In this document: piece by piece, positions 44,128-53,200 of the stretch
How the letters are laid out: each line of letters starts with the position of its first letter
Numbering within the stretch: position 1 is the stretch's first letter
Assembly: GCA_022710485.1 (NCBI GenBank)
Contig: JAKLGU010000005.1
Coordinates: 62,001 to 126,000, forward strand
DNA length: 64,000 nucleotides
Direction: 5' to 3'
Origin: Gemmatimonadota bacterium
GTDB lineage: Bacteria > Gemmatimonadota > Gemmatimonadetes > Gemmatimonadales > GWC2-71-9
Position numbers and translations under genes: made by a program
The notes under the pieces: generated by a model
Told to the model about the DNA's origin: nothing
Database searches by the model: none
Seen by the model: the letters and a program-made list of their open reading frames with translations, nothing else

Positions 44128-45522
44128 ATGAAGAGTCAGATCGGCACCCTTGCCGCCGCGGCTGCCATGCTGCTCGCGGTGGGTGCGTGCGGTGAGGCCG
44201 ACCCGCAGGCGCCGAGTCCCCAGCAGTACAAGGGGGCCGAAGTTGAGGCCATCCCGGAAAACGTTCTCGCGGCCGCGGTCCTTGTCCGCGCGGCGGCGTA
44301 CGACAGTGCATATGTCGAGTATCAGTCCGGCGCAGGGCCGGCCCTGAGGACCCCCGCGGTGGGCTTTGCCGGAGACACGATGACGCGGGTGCCCGTCCTC
44401 GGCCTCGACACCGCGACAACCTACACCTTCCGCGTGGCGCTGACCCGCACTGGAGCCGATGACGAGGTCGTCGATTCCCTGGCCTTCGCGAGCGGCTCCC
44501 TCCCGGCGTGGATTCCCGCCATTGGCAGCCTTGGCACCTCCAGCGAGTCGGGCTACCTGGCGCTGTCCCTGCCATCGGGCGCGGTCACCGTGGACAACAC
44601 CGGGAAGGTGCTCTGGTACCACTACTCGCCCAACGGGACCCTCAACTCCTTCCAGGCGCACCCAGCCGGTGTCTATACCCTGCTCGGCACGGGGGTCGGG
44701 GAAACCGAATTTCATGTATTGAACGCCTTGGGCGAAGAGACCGGCACGCTGACCTGCGTGGGTCGGCCGACGCGGTTCCACGACCTGCTGATTGCCGCGG
44801 GCGGCGACGCCTGGATTCTGTGCGACGAGACTCGCGTGATGGACTTGAGCAGCGTCGGTGGGTTGCCCAGCGCGTCGGTGACTGCCACCGTGGTGCAGCA
44901 CCTCTCGGCCACAGGGGCACTCCTTTGGGAATGGAACGCCTTCGACCACTTCGACATTACCGATGTTCCGCTGGTTGATCGGACTGGTGTCAACGTCAAT
45001 TTCACCCACGGCAACGGTATCGGCTTCGATAGCGACTCCAACCTGATCCTCGGCTTCCGGAGCCTCAGCGAGGTCACCAAGGTGAACCGGACCACCGGGG
45101 CCGTCATCTGGCGCCTCGGCGGGCTGGCGAACCAGTTCACCTTCCTGAACGACCCCAAGGGACAGTTCGAGCGGCAGCATGGCGTGCGGGTGGCCGGCAC
45201 CGGACAGATCCAGCTGCTCGACAACGGGCTCGGCGCCCCCAGCCGCTTCGTTCGCTACCTGCTCAACCCCGTGACGCTCACCGCCACGATGGAGTGGCAG
45301 TTCATCGACACGCCGACCACATACACCAATGTCGGCGGCTCCACGCAGTACCACCCCGACGGGCATGGCACGGTGTCGTTCGGCCGCGCCGGACGGGTGA
45401 TCGAGGTCGATCATGTCGGCAACCGGGCCTGGGAGCTGACCGGCCTGGACGGGGTCTACGTCTTCCGTACCCAGCGCATTGGCTCCCTCTACACTTCCGG
45501 CTTTGGGGAGCCAACCCGGTAG
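44128..45522 (+). CDS. Arylsulfotransferase (ASST)-family lipoprotein
   Basis: A 464-residue predicted lipoprotein (signal ending VGAC, Cys21). An N-terminal beta domain of about 100 residues precedes a six-bladed propeller-like region. ASST-family pieces are LPSGAVTVDNTGKVLWYH, RFHDLLIAAGGDAWILCDE, NFTHGNGIGFDSDSNLILGF and FERQHGVRV...LLDNG. The conserved His residues (RFHDL, THGN, QHGV) are present. Family members transfer sulfuryl groups between phenols; activity here is not shown. It begins 32 bases past the ABC exporter. Confidence 0.8.
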   Translation: MKSQIGTLAAAAAMLLAVGACGEADPQAPSPQQYKGAEVEAIPENVLAAAVLVRAAAYDSAYVEYQSGAGPALRTPAVGFAGDTMTRVPVLGLDTATTYTFRVALTRTGADDEVVDSLAFASGSLPAWIPAIGSLGTSSESGYLALSLPSGAVTVDNTGKVLWYHYSPNGTLNSFQAHPAGVYTLLGTGVGETEFHVLNALGEETGTLTCVGRPTRFHDLLIAAGGDAWILCDETRVMDLSSVGGLPSASVTATVVQHLSATGALLWEWNAFDHFDITDVPLVDRTGVNVNFTHGNGIGFDSDSNLILGFRSLSEVTKVNRTTGAVIWRLGGLANQFTFLNDPKGQFERQHGVRVAGTGQIQLLDNGLGAPSRFVRYLLNPVTLTATMEWQFIDTPTTYTNVGGSTQYHPDGHGTVSFGRAGRVIEVDHVGNRAWELTGLDGVYVFRTQRIGSLYTSGFGEPTR

Positions 45523-45781
45523 CGCGGTGCGGTTGGGGTTCGATCACGCAACGGCCAGGTAATCCGGGCTGGCCGACGCCGCGTTCTTCTCGGGTGACGC
45601 ACACCGACAGGCACGCGGTTCAACCCGATCATCACACGGCAACGTCGGCCCACGGGTCCCCGCCGCCTCCCCCGCGACAGGTCTGCTTGGCGGCGTAGCA
45701 CCTGCCCGGCGGTTGCTGTCGACGATCTCCGACCCTCTCGCGGCCGACGTGCCTGAGCGCCATGGACCGGTGCTCAAGACA
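45523..45781. other. Intergenic stretch, nothing recognised
   Basis: No gene, repeat or RNA structure that I can support. The short open frames here lack ribosome sites and family features. Together with the following hairpin it separates two convergent genes. Confidence 0.6.
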
Positions 45782-45821
45782 CACAAGCGCCCCCTGCCGC
45801 GTAGGGCAGGGGGCGCTTGTG
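45782..45821. terminator. Bidirectional hairpin between convergent genes
   Basis: A perfect 17-bp stem (arm beginning CACAAGCGCCCCCTGCC) with a 6-base loop. It lies 30 bases past the minus-strand lipoprotein gene stop and 260 bases past the ASST-like gene. No T-run follows on either side. Confidence 0.7.
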
Positions 45822-45850
45822 ATCCAGCCCCATCTACTCACCTGCCGTGC

Positions 45851-47497
45851 CTACGGCGCGGAGACGGCCACGATATTGATGCTGACCCACGCCGGCGACG
45901 CACCGGCATACAGCTCGGGTCCGATGAGGTAGCTCCCGGGCGCAAACTGATGCGTCGAGACCTCCGGCTGCGCACCAGTTCCAGCTCCAAAATATCCCAG
46001 GAAGGCGCCGGCGGCCGTGTAGAAGGCAACGTCGATGTCTGCCCCATTGGACCAGTTGATCGTCGTCGTGAGGGTCGTCGTCGCCAGGATATCAATCTTG
46101 TAGTACTGCGGCGTAGCTGTGTAGGCATCAAAGAATCCGCGGGACTGGCCCACCGGCGGAACGGCAACCGTCGGTGCCGTCCCTGTGGCAGCCGTGCCAG
46201 GGAGGGCAGCCGCGGTGCCCAGCATCGCGAGTGGAGTCGGCAACACCGCGGGGATCGTGAGTTGGAACGCGGGAGCCGAAGCTGGAATGACCCCCGTGAC
46301 CGCATTCGGTGAGCCTGCGGAACCGGGCATCGGCTGCACGGTGATCGTGGTTGCCGTTCGATCTTGAACAAGCGCGGCCCCTGTGAGTGGCCAGCTTGGA
46401 GTACCGGTCGAGGTGAAAGAAAAACCAGGTCCAGCGGTTAGGACGACCGACTCTCCGATTTGCGGGGTGTAGCTGCTCAGCGTGGCCGGGAAACTCGCCA
46501 CGACCGCGCTGTACACCGAGTCCGCCGAAACCAGCGTGTACTCGAACTGCGGCGCGCCCTTGAAGGTCACGCGGGTGACCTGGAGCGGTGACGCCACGTT
46601 CGGGCCGACGTTGAGCACGGCGACCGTGCTGTCGGCCGAGATACTCGCCACGGTCGGCGCGGTCTGGGTCGGGAAGGTAAAGACCGACGGGAGCGTGTTG
46701 CCGCAGGTCGGGTTGCACTTGAACGCGTACGCCGCATTCAGCGTGACGGTCGTTTGGCCGGCCACCAGCGGCGAGACGGTGGCGGGGAGCTTCCCGGTCC
46801 AGGTGCCGGACTGGCTGCCGGTCAGCTTGTCCTTCGTGGTCAGCGTGACCGGGGCGATCGTCGGGAACTCGGCGTTGCTCACCAGCGTCACGACCGCGGT
46901 GGTGTCGGTGGTCGGCGCGTTGATGAAGCGGAGCGACAGCGAGTCCGGCGCGCGGTCGATGATGATCGGGGCCACGTTGCCCGGAAAGGTGACCGCGGAC
47001 GTCGGCGACAGCCGGAGCGTCGAGGGCATCGTCATGGTGACGGTGTCGCCCGGGTTCGGGTTGGCCGGGGAGAAGGTGGCGTAGAGGTTGCCGGGGACCA
47101 CGTTGACCTGGACCGCGAGCGTCTTGCCACCGGCGCTGGCGGTGAAGGTCGAGATGCCGAGCGCGGTGCCCGTGACGGTGACGCGGACCTCGGTCTGCTC
47201 CTCGGGCAGCGTCAGCGTGCCGTCGGAGTTGTAGACGGGCCGATAGCTCGAGTCCATGGCCACCGTGAAGTTCGGCGACGAGGCGGTGAAGGTCCACGCC
47301 TCGGGGATCTGGCCGTCGAGCTCGTCGACCAGCTGGAAGGAGATCAGCTGGGATGAATCCTGCTTGACGAAGACCAGCGCCGGCGCGGCGAGGATCTGGT
47401 AGGGCACCCCCGCTTCATCGGAGGTCTGGTCGCTGCTGCACGACCACAAACCCACACAGGCGGCGAGCAGGACCGAACCACGAATCATACGTGTCAT
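45851..47497 (-). CDS. Ig-like-domain lipoprotein of unknown function
   Basis: A 548-residue predicted lipoprotein (signal ending LWSC, Cys20). The body is Thr/Val/Ala-rich with repeated beta-sandwich-like segments (GTLTLPEEQTEVRVTVTGTAL; VTMTMPSTLRLSPTSAVTF; FPTQTAPTVASISADS). The last 120 residues look like a pre-peptidase C-terminal-type domain (YKIDILATTTLTTTINWSNG, DIDVAFYTAAG). Only two Cys lie in the mature body (CNPTCGN). I do not recognise a function. The ATG at 47497 has a GAGGT site. It is last in the receptor/PorV gene block. Confidence 0.72.
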   Translation of the reverse strand: MTRMIRGSVLLAACVGLWSCSSDQTSDEAGVPYQILAAPALVFVKQDSSQLISFQLVDELDGQIPEAWTFTASSPNFTVAMDSSYRPVYNSDGTLTLPEEQTEVRVTVTGTALGISTFTASAGGKTLAVQVNVVPGNLYATFSPANPNPGDTVTMTMPSTLRLSPTSAVTFPGNVAPIIIDRAPDSLSLRFINAPTTDTTAVVTLVSNAEFPTIAPVTLTTKDKLTGSQSGTWTGKLPATVSPLVAGQTTVTLNAAYAFKCNPTCGNTLPSVFTFPTQTAPTVASISADSTVAVLNVGPNVASPLQVTRVTFKGAPQFEYTLVSADSVYSAVVASFPATLSSYTPQIGESVVLTAGPGFSFTSTGTPSWPLTGAALVQDRTATTITVQPMPGSAGSPNAVTGVIPASAPAFQLTIPAVLPTPLAMLGTAAALPGTAATGTAPTVAVPPVGQSRGFFDAYTATPQYYKIDILATTTLTTTINWSNGADIDVAFYTAAGAFLGYFGAGTGAQPEVSTHQFAPGSYLIGPELYAGASPAWVSINIVAVSAP

Positions 47498-47518
47498 ACT
47501 TGTACCTCGTTCTCGGAA

Positions 47519-47547
47519 GACGGTGGAAAGCGGCTCTTTCCGGCGTC
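47519..47547 (-). other. Hairpin in the GWxTD-lipoprotein spacer
   Basis: On the minus strand GACG..GGAAAG pairs with CTTTCC..CGTC around a 5-base loop and a 2x2 internal loop. It lies 35 bases past the GWxTD gene stop. It is the weakest of the four spacer hairpins in this block. Confidence 0.5.
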
Positions 47548-47581
47548 CTGCAGTGAAACTTCCTTGTGTTACGACACTCGG

Positions 47582-49021
47582 TTACTGGACGCCCGATGCC
47601 CCGAAGAAATTCACGCCCAGCCAACGACCCACATCGACGACGCCGTCCGCGGTCAGGATGTCCTGCCAGTCCGGCCTGGAGACCTCGGTGAGGTCGTTGG
47701 TGTAAATCATCTGGAACTCGCCCAGGTTGTTCTTGTCCACGAAAATAAAGTACCGGTCCTTCTGCTTCGTGTATCGCCAGACCTGGTACGGCGGCGCGGT
47801 GCCCACCGACACCCGGTCGAGAAACTCGTCGTACGGCCCGTACTTCGCGTAGATCCGGCCCCGGTCGGTCCGCCAGCCGGGCGTGGTGCGCCGGCCCCCG
47901 ACCCTGAACTGCTGGTTGGCGTAGGCCACCGCCTCGTAGAAGTTCTCGCGCGTCTCGTTCCGCGCCACGCCCGGGCTGAGGTCCCGCCTGGTCCAGAACT
48001 CCGTGAGCCATCGCCGCTTGGCGTCGACGCTCAGGTCCTTGTACAGGTTCAGCCCGTCCGCCGGGGCCGTGATGTAGAGCAAGGGTCCGGCGGCGCTGTC
48101 CAGCTGCGCCTCGCTCATCGCGGCAAAGTACCCCGCGTCGGTCCGTTGCTCCTGCTCCATCCTCGCCGCTTCCTTGGCGAGGGTTTCCTCGAGACCCGCC
48201 ATGGTCAGCGGTTGTTCCCGCTCCGAGGACGTTCCGCCCAGGGCCACCGTGACCACCATCGTGTAACTGCCCTCGGGGAGCCCGGTCAGGTCCAGCTGCC
48301 CCTTCAGCACCCCTCCGCCGGCCGGCACATTCACCGCGGCGGGCGGCGTCTTGAAGATCGTCTTCCCGGTGCCGTCGCGGACGGAGGCCGACAACGTGCC
48401 GCTGGCCGGGTCCGCGCTGTACGCCTCGATCAGGTAGAAGGCCTGGCTCCGAAGCGGCGTCAGGTGCAGTTCCACCGCTCCCGTGACCAGCGCGTTGCCG
48501 ACCCGCAGCTCGCCTGGCTGCGGCACCGTGTCGCCTGGGGCGGCCATCCGGATTTCCGGCGACAGCAGCAGGTCCGACACTGGCGGCGGCGACCGGAATC
48601 CCTCAATGGCCGCCTTGGCGAACGCCTTCCTCCCCGTCACGCTGTCCTCGACGGTAATCTCGAGGACGTACGACCCGGGAAGCACCGGGAACTCCAGCAT
48701 TTCCAGCCCCATCACGCCCGGCCTCGCGACGGCCTTCGAAATCCTGTTCGTCCAACTCTCCTGGAGCAGCCCGAGTCCGGTGGAATCGGACACCTTCACG
48801 GTCACCGCATAGGTGACCAGGTCGTTGGGGCCGGAGGCGCCGTCTCCCGCGAACAGCACGTACGGGATCTGCACGAACGCCTTGACCAGCGTCTGGCGGG
48901 TCTCGGCCCGGTAGAACCGGACCGCCCGGACCGCCATCACGTCTTCAGTCTGCCGCTCACCGATCCGGGTCGGGGCGGCCAGTACGCCGGCCGCGAGAGC
49001 GAGCGAAAACCAACGTACCAT
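47582..49021 (-). CDS. GWxTD domain protein
   Basis: A 479-residue exported protein. The N-terminal signal is MVRWFSLALAAGVLAAP. Two beta-sandwich-like regions follow (about 25-130 and 150-255). The C-terminal GWxTD domain begins at about 330: KRRWLTEFWTRRDLSP, then FYEAVAYANQQF, then the name motif PGWRTDRGRIYAKYGPYDEF and a conserved YRYTKQKDRYFIF-like strand. GWxTD proteins of unknown function occur in several FCB phyla. The ATG at 49021 has a GGAG site. The gene lies directly behind the PorV-like gene. Confidence 0.85.
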   Translation of the reverse strand: MVRWFSLALAAGVLAAPTRIGERQTEDVMAVRAVRFYRAETRQTLVKAFVQIPYVLFAGDGASGPNDLVTYAVTVKVSDSTGLGLLQESWTNRISKAVARPGVMGLEMLEFPVLPGSYVLEITVEDSVTGRKAFAKAAIEGFRSPPPVSDLLLSPEIRMAAPGDTVPQPGELRVGNALVTGAVELHLTPLRSQAFYLIEAYSADPASGTLSASVRDGTGKTIFKTPPAAVNVPAGGGVLKGQLDLTGLPEGSYTMVVTVALGGTSSEREQPLTMAGLEETLAKEAARMEQEQRTDAGYFAAMSEAQLDSAAGPLLYITAPADGLNLYKDLSVDAKRRWLTEFWTRRDLSPGVARNETRENFYEAVAYANQQFRVGGRRTTPGWRTDRGRIYAKYGPYDEFLDRVSVGTAPPYQVWRYTKQKDRYFIFVDKNNLGEFQMIYTNDLTEVSRPDWQDILTADGVVDVGRWLGVNFFGASGVQ

Positions 49022-49035
49022 TGTGCTCCTGGGCA

Positions 49036-49055
49036 GTGGCGGCCTGGGCCGCCAC
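49036..49055 (-). other. Hairpin in the PorV-GWxTD spacer
   Basis: Perfect 9-bp arms GTGGCGGCC and GGCCGCCAC around two bases, 15 bases past the PorV-like stop and 15 bases before the GWxTD start codon, so it may also affect ribosome access. Confidence 0.65.
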
Positions 49056-49070
49056 CGTCGCATCCGCCAG

Positions 49071-50192
49071 TTACCAGCCGATGCTGAACGTGAAGAAGTT
49101 GGTCGAGCCGAGAATGCCCATGTACTTCCAGGCGTAGTCGAAGCCCAGGTTGAACGTCTCGGTCGTGTACGACAGGCCGCCGCCGATGGCGGTGCCCTGG
49201 TAGCCGGCCTCTTCGTTCAGCTGGCTGCCCGGGACGTCGGTGTCCGCGTTGGCGGAGGCGTAGCTGTAGCTGCCCCGCACGGCGCCGTTGAAGTTGCTGC
49301 CCCCCATCTGCGGGAAGGCGAACTCCGTGCCGAATACGAACCCGGCCTTGGTGTTGTTCGGCTGGTTGAAGTCGGCCAGCAGGGTCCACCGGGTGCTTTC
49401 CTTGGCGATGATGTCGTACGCCACGGCCACGGTGAACGTCGTCGGCAGCGAGAACGCCTTGGTCCGGTAGGAGCCGGGCTGCGGGTTGCTCGGGACCCCC
49501 TCCTCACCCTCGGCCGGTTCCCGCGGGACGCCCACGTTGAGCGCGTCGCCGCTGTAGCTGAGGTTGCTGCCGAGGTTCTGGATGACGAAGGAGAACTTGA
49601 TCGGGTGGTTGTTCAGCGCCGAATGGAAGTTGGTGCCGAAGTCCACCGCGAAGGCGCTCCCGCTGACTTCGCCGAGCTGGTCGAACACGCCCTTGGCGGT
49701 GATGCCCGCCGAGAAGCGGTCCGAGAAGTTTTCGGCGTAGGTGAGTCCGAGGTAGGACTCGCTGACGGAGTAGACGCCGCCGGTGCCGTCGGGCAGGTCC
49801 ACCGTGTACTCCGGCTGGTCCTTGAACCCGAAGGTGCCGAGGTGGAGGCCGACCGCCCGGGCGCCGCCCGAGAAGGGGAAGGCCAGGCCGCCCCAGCTGT
49901 ACCGGGTGTCCGCCACGTACGAGTACGTGCTGATGAGCGCCCCGGGGCGCTCCATCATCGAAATGCCGGCCGGATTGTAGTACAGGGCCGAGACGTCGTT
50001 GGCGATGGCCTGGAAGGCGTTGCCGAGCGCGGCGCCGCGGGCGCTGGCGCCGAGGAGAAGGAACTCTCCCGACGTCGTGCCGTACGGCGTGTTGTCCGCG
50101 TTGATCTCGGATTCCTGGGCCGCGAGGGCCAGGGGGAACCCGCCGACCAGCAGCCCCGCCAGGGCCAACCCATGCGCAGTGTGCCGCTTCAT
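49071..50192 (-). CDS. PorV/PorQ-family outer-membrane protein
   Basis: A 373-residue outer-membrane barrel. The signal peptide is cleaved after LAA, leaving Gln26. The family signature follows: EFLLLGASARGAALGNAFQAIANDVSALYYNPAG, given here in parts (LLLGASARGAALGNAF; DVSALYYNPAGISMM). Then come alternating strands (GLTYAENFSDRFSAGITAKG) and an aromatic C-terminal end (FFTFSIGW). PorV carries cargo from SprA to the cell-surface attachment complex in T9SS; PorQ has other roles. FadL-type barrels differ in the N-terminal hatch. Its place beside a sorting-domain cargo favours the PorV role, which stays an inference. Confidence 0.82.
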   Translation of the reverse strand: MKRHTAHGLALAGLLVGGFPLALAAQESEINADNTPYGTTSGEFLLLGASARGAALGNAFQAIANDVSALYYNPAGISMMERPGALISTYSYVADTRYSWGGLAFPFSGGARAVGLHLGTFGFKDQPEYTVDLPDGTGGVYSVSESYLGLTYAENFSDRFSAGITAKGVFDQLGEVSGSAFAVDFGTNFHSALNNHPIKFSFVIQNLGSNLSYSGDALNVGVPREPAEGEEGVPSNPQPGSYRTKAFSLPTTFTVAVAYDIIAKESTRWTLLADFNQPNNTKAGFVFGTEFAFPQMGGSNFNGAVRGSYSYASANADTDVPGSQLNEEAGYQGTAIGGGLSYTTETFNLGFDYAWKYMGILGSTNFFTFSIGW

Positions 50193-50219
50193 AAGTATTC
50201 TGTCTCCTGGATGCGGGAT

Positions 50220-50242
50220 GTGGGGGGAAGCGTTCCCCCCAC
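50220..50242 (-). other. Hairpin in the cargo-PorV spacer
   Basis: Perfect 10-bp arms GTGGGGGGAA and TTCCCCCCAC with a 3-base loop, 12 bases past the cargo stop codon and 28 bases before the PorV-like ATG. No T-run follows. Confidence 0.7.
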
Positions 50243-50253
50243 CCCCGGCGTGG

Positions 50254-53200
50254 CTACTTGGCGAAGTTGACGATCGTCATGCGCCCGATGTGGCGCGCAC
50301 TGCCCGATTCGACGTGATAGAAGTACACACCGCTGGCGACGACCTGGTTGTTCCGGTTACGGACGTTCCAGTCGAGCATGCCGCCGTTTTCCGAGGCCTC
50401 GTAGTTGAGCACCCGGACCAGCACCCCGCTCGACGAGTAGATGCGGATCGTCGCCTGCAGCGGGAGGTTCACGAACTTGATGACCTTGGCCGTGTAGTCC
50501 ACCTCGTATTCGTCGGTGACGTAATACGGGTCCGGCACGGTGTGGATGGTCGAGAGGTCCAGGTTCGACGCGGACGCGGTAAAGTCGTTGACCACGTCGT
50601 ACTGCACCCCCATCGTGGCTCCAATGGCCGTGAAGTTCCGGTTGGCCGCCACGAAGGAGTACGGGCCGCGGTTCCCGGACTGGCCGGTGCCGTTGCCGCC
50701 GTAGATGATGCCGGAATAGGTCCGGAGGGACCAGACCGTGCCGGCGGCGGGCAGCGCGGGCATCGAGAAGCCGGAGATGCTGCCGGCCAGGTACATGAAG
50801 AACCCGCCCTCCGCCTGGATGTTCGCCGGATTGCGGTCCGACAGCGTGGCGGTGGCCGACTGGTTGTTGCCCGACCCGAAGGCGATGGCACCGAGCTGCG
50901 CGGTGTTGCTCAGCGTGAACGGCGCCGCCGCGGTGCAAGGCCAGAAGTTCTGCGGCAGCACCAGCCCCGAGCGAAGCGGCTCGACGCAGGTGAAGTCGCT
51001 GGTCGTGACCACGGTCGGCCGGTTGTCGAAGCCGCCGGCGCCCTGGTTGGCGGTGTTCAGGATGCCCCACCCGCCGTCCACGTCCGTGCTCTGGAAGGGC
51101 ACGAGCACGTTGTGGGTCACGTCGATGACGGAGTCGATGACACCGCCAGTGCCCCAGTAGACGTTGAAGTCCGCGGCGCGGGTTACCGTCGACAAGGCCT
51201 CGCCGATGTTGCGGTACTCACGGTTGTACATGTTGAGCGACAACGGCTGGTAGACCGTGGTCACCCCGGCGAGCTGGCCGGCGTTGTTGAAGCCGCCGGT
51301 GGTGCCGTTGGCGGCGCACGCCGTGACCGTCGCGCCACCGGTGCCGCAGGCGCCGGAGGTCGGGTTGGCCCGGACCTCGTTGTTCTGCGGCGAGGGGCCG
51401 TCGAACCAGCGGATGCCGTTGTAGTTGGTGCCCGTGACGCCCGCCGGCATGTCCGGCGTGGTGTACCCGGGCTCCTGCAACTGGCTGCCCAGGCCCCAGT
51501 CGCCCGAATTCGGGCCGCTGGTGAGCGTCGGCTGGAAGAGTGCACTCAGCGACCCGTAGGTGGCGTCGCCGCCGTACATCGAAGCGAGGTCGGCGTCGAT
51601 TTCCGGACCGGCGAAGTACACGTCGGTCGAGACGTCCACCCCGAGGTCCTGTGCGAGCGGGACCGCCAGCTGGAAGTCGTCCACCGGATTGCCGTTGGAC
51701 AGGGTGAAGTAGTACACCCCCGGGATGGCCGGCGCGCCGCCGCCGCAGCAGCCGGACAGGTCAACGTTGCCCATGTCCATGCTGTCGAGCGTGACGGCCA
51801 GTGCTCCGGAGGCGCCCACCACCTGGCTGGCGAATCCGACGAAGCCGAGGTGGACCGTCGCCGGCGGGAAGGGCCCGGTGAAGGTGCCGTTCAGGTTCAT
51901 GCCAGGCGTCTTCGGGAAGACGAGGCTCTGGTTGGTGGTGTTGGGCTGGCCAGGGGCGCGCGACCCGCCGAACATGCCCGGCGTGAGGGTGCCGGTTTGC
52001 ACCAGGTTCGACGCCAGGGCCTGCGGGATGACCGACTGGGTGCCGGACTTCGGCGATTCCAGGCTGGTCGGGCCCGAGGACCAGGAGTTCACGTCGAACG
52101 CCGTGACCACGTAGAAGTACCGGAAGTTGTTCCGGACGCCGTTGTCCACGTAGATGTACGGGACGCCGGTGTTGGTCATCGGCGGCAGGCCGGAATCGTC
52201 GCCGGTCACGACCGTGTCCGTCTTGGTGGTGTACGCCAGGCCGGTAGCCAGCTCGATCCGGTTGCCGAACCGTGTCATCACGAAGGGGCTGACGATGTTG
52301 TTCGGGTTCGACACGGTGCGCGGCACGCCAGGCGCGACAGGCGAGTACGCCACCGGGCAGTCGATGTTGATGATGAGTTCCGGGGCGCAGGTGTCCAGCG
52401 GGTTGACCACGCCGTCGTAGTCGTCGTAGATGGTGCCGGCGAAGTCGAACTGCGCGATGAGCGCCAGCTCGTCCGGGCTGTCCACGCGGCCGCGGTAGAT
52501 CCGGTAGCCTTCGACGTCGAACTCACGATAGTTCGGGTCGTAGAGGGCGCTGGCCGGGTCGGAGGCGATGGCGTAGTACGGGTCGCCGCCGGCTTCCGAC
52601 GGGGACGCCTGCCACACCACGGTGACCTGGTTGTTGCTCGGGATCAGGAAGAACTTCGGTGCGTCCGGCGCGAACGGCAGGAGGAACTTCGCGTCAAAGA
52701 CGGCCTGGGCCGTGTAGGACTTGCCGAGCAGGGAGTTCGGCACGACGGTCCATTCCGGGCCGGCAGTACCGGCCTGCTCGTAGAGGCCGCTGGCGTCGAG
52801 GTCGGTGGCCGAGATGTACCCGGTGATGCTGTCCACCATGTTGACGCCGCCCACCATCGCGGCCGGGACGCCGAGGAGCGTCGGGTCGCCGGGCTTCACG
52901 TTGCCGCCGCCGCAGGTCGGGCCCGGGGCGGGGCAGCCACCGGTGGCCACCGGCGCGGCGAAGATGTACGCCACGACGATGGAACCCTGGCCGCCCGGGG
53001 GCAGCGACAGGCCGGTGGAGGACTGGAAGAACCGCATGTCGGCGGCCTGCGTGTTGTTGATCCAGCAGATGCGGGTCTGCGACGGGAGCCCGGTGTTGCA
53101 GGGCTGGTCGCCGGCCGGCACCGAGATGTTGCCGGACAGGTAGCGCCACAGCTGGATCGCGTTCTGGGGGTCGTTGAAGGCGCCCGGGAACGGCGAGCCG

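Noticed and set aside
49071..50192. Calling the barrel a FadL-type fatty-acid transporter
   Set aside because: The N-terminal GASARGAALGNAF...YYNPAG pattern is that of the PorV/PorQ family, and the context is secretion. Distant fold kinship with FadL is expected and does not decide function.
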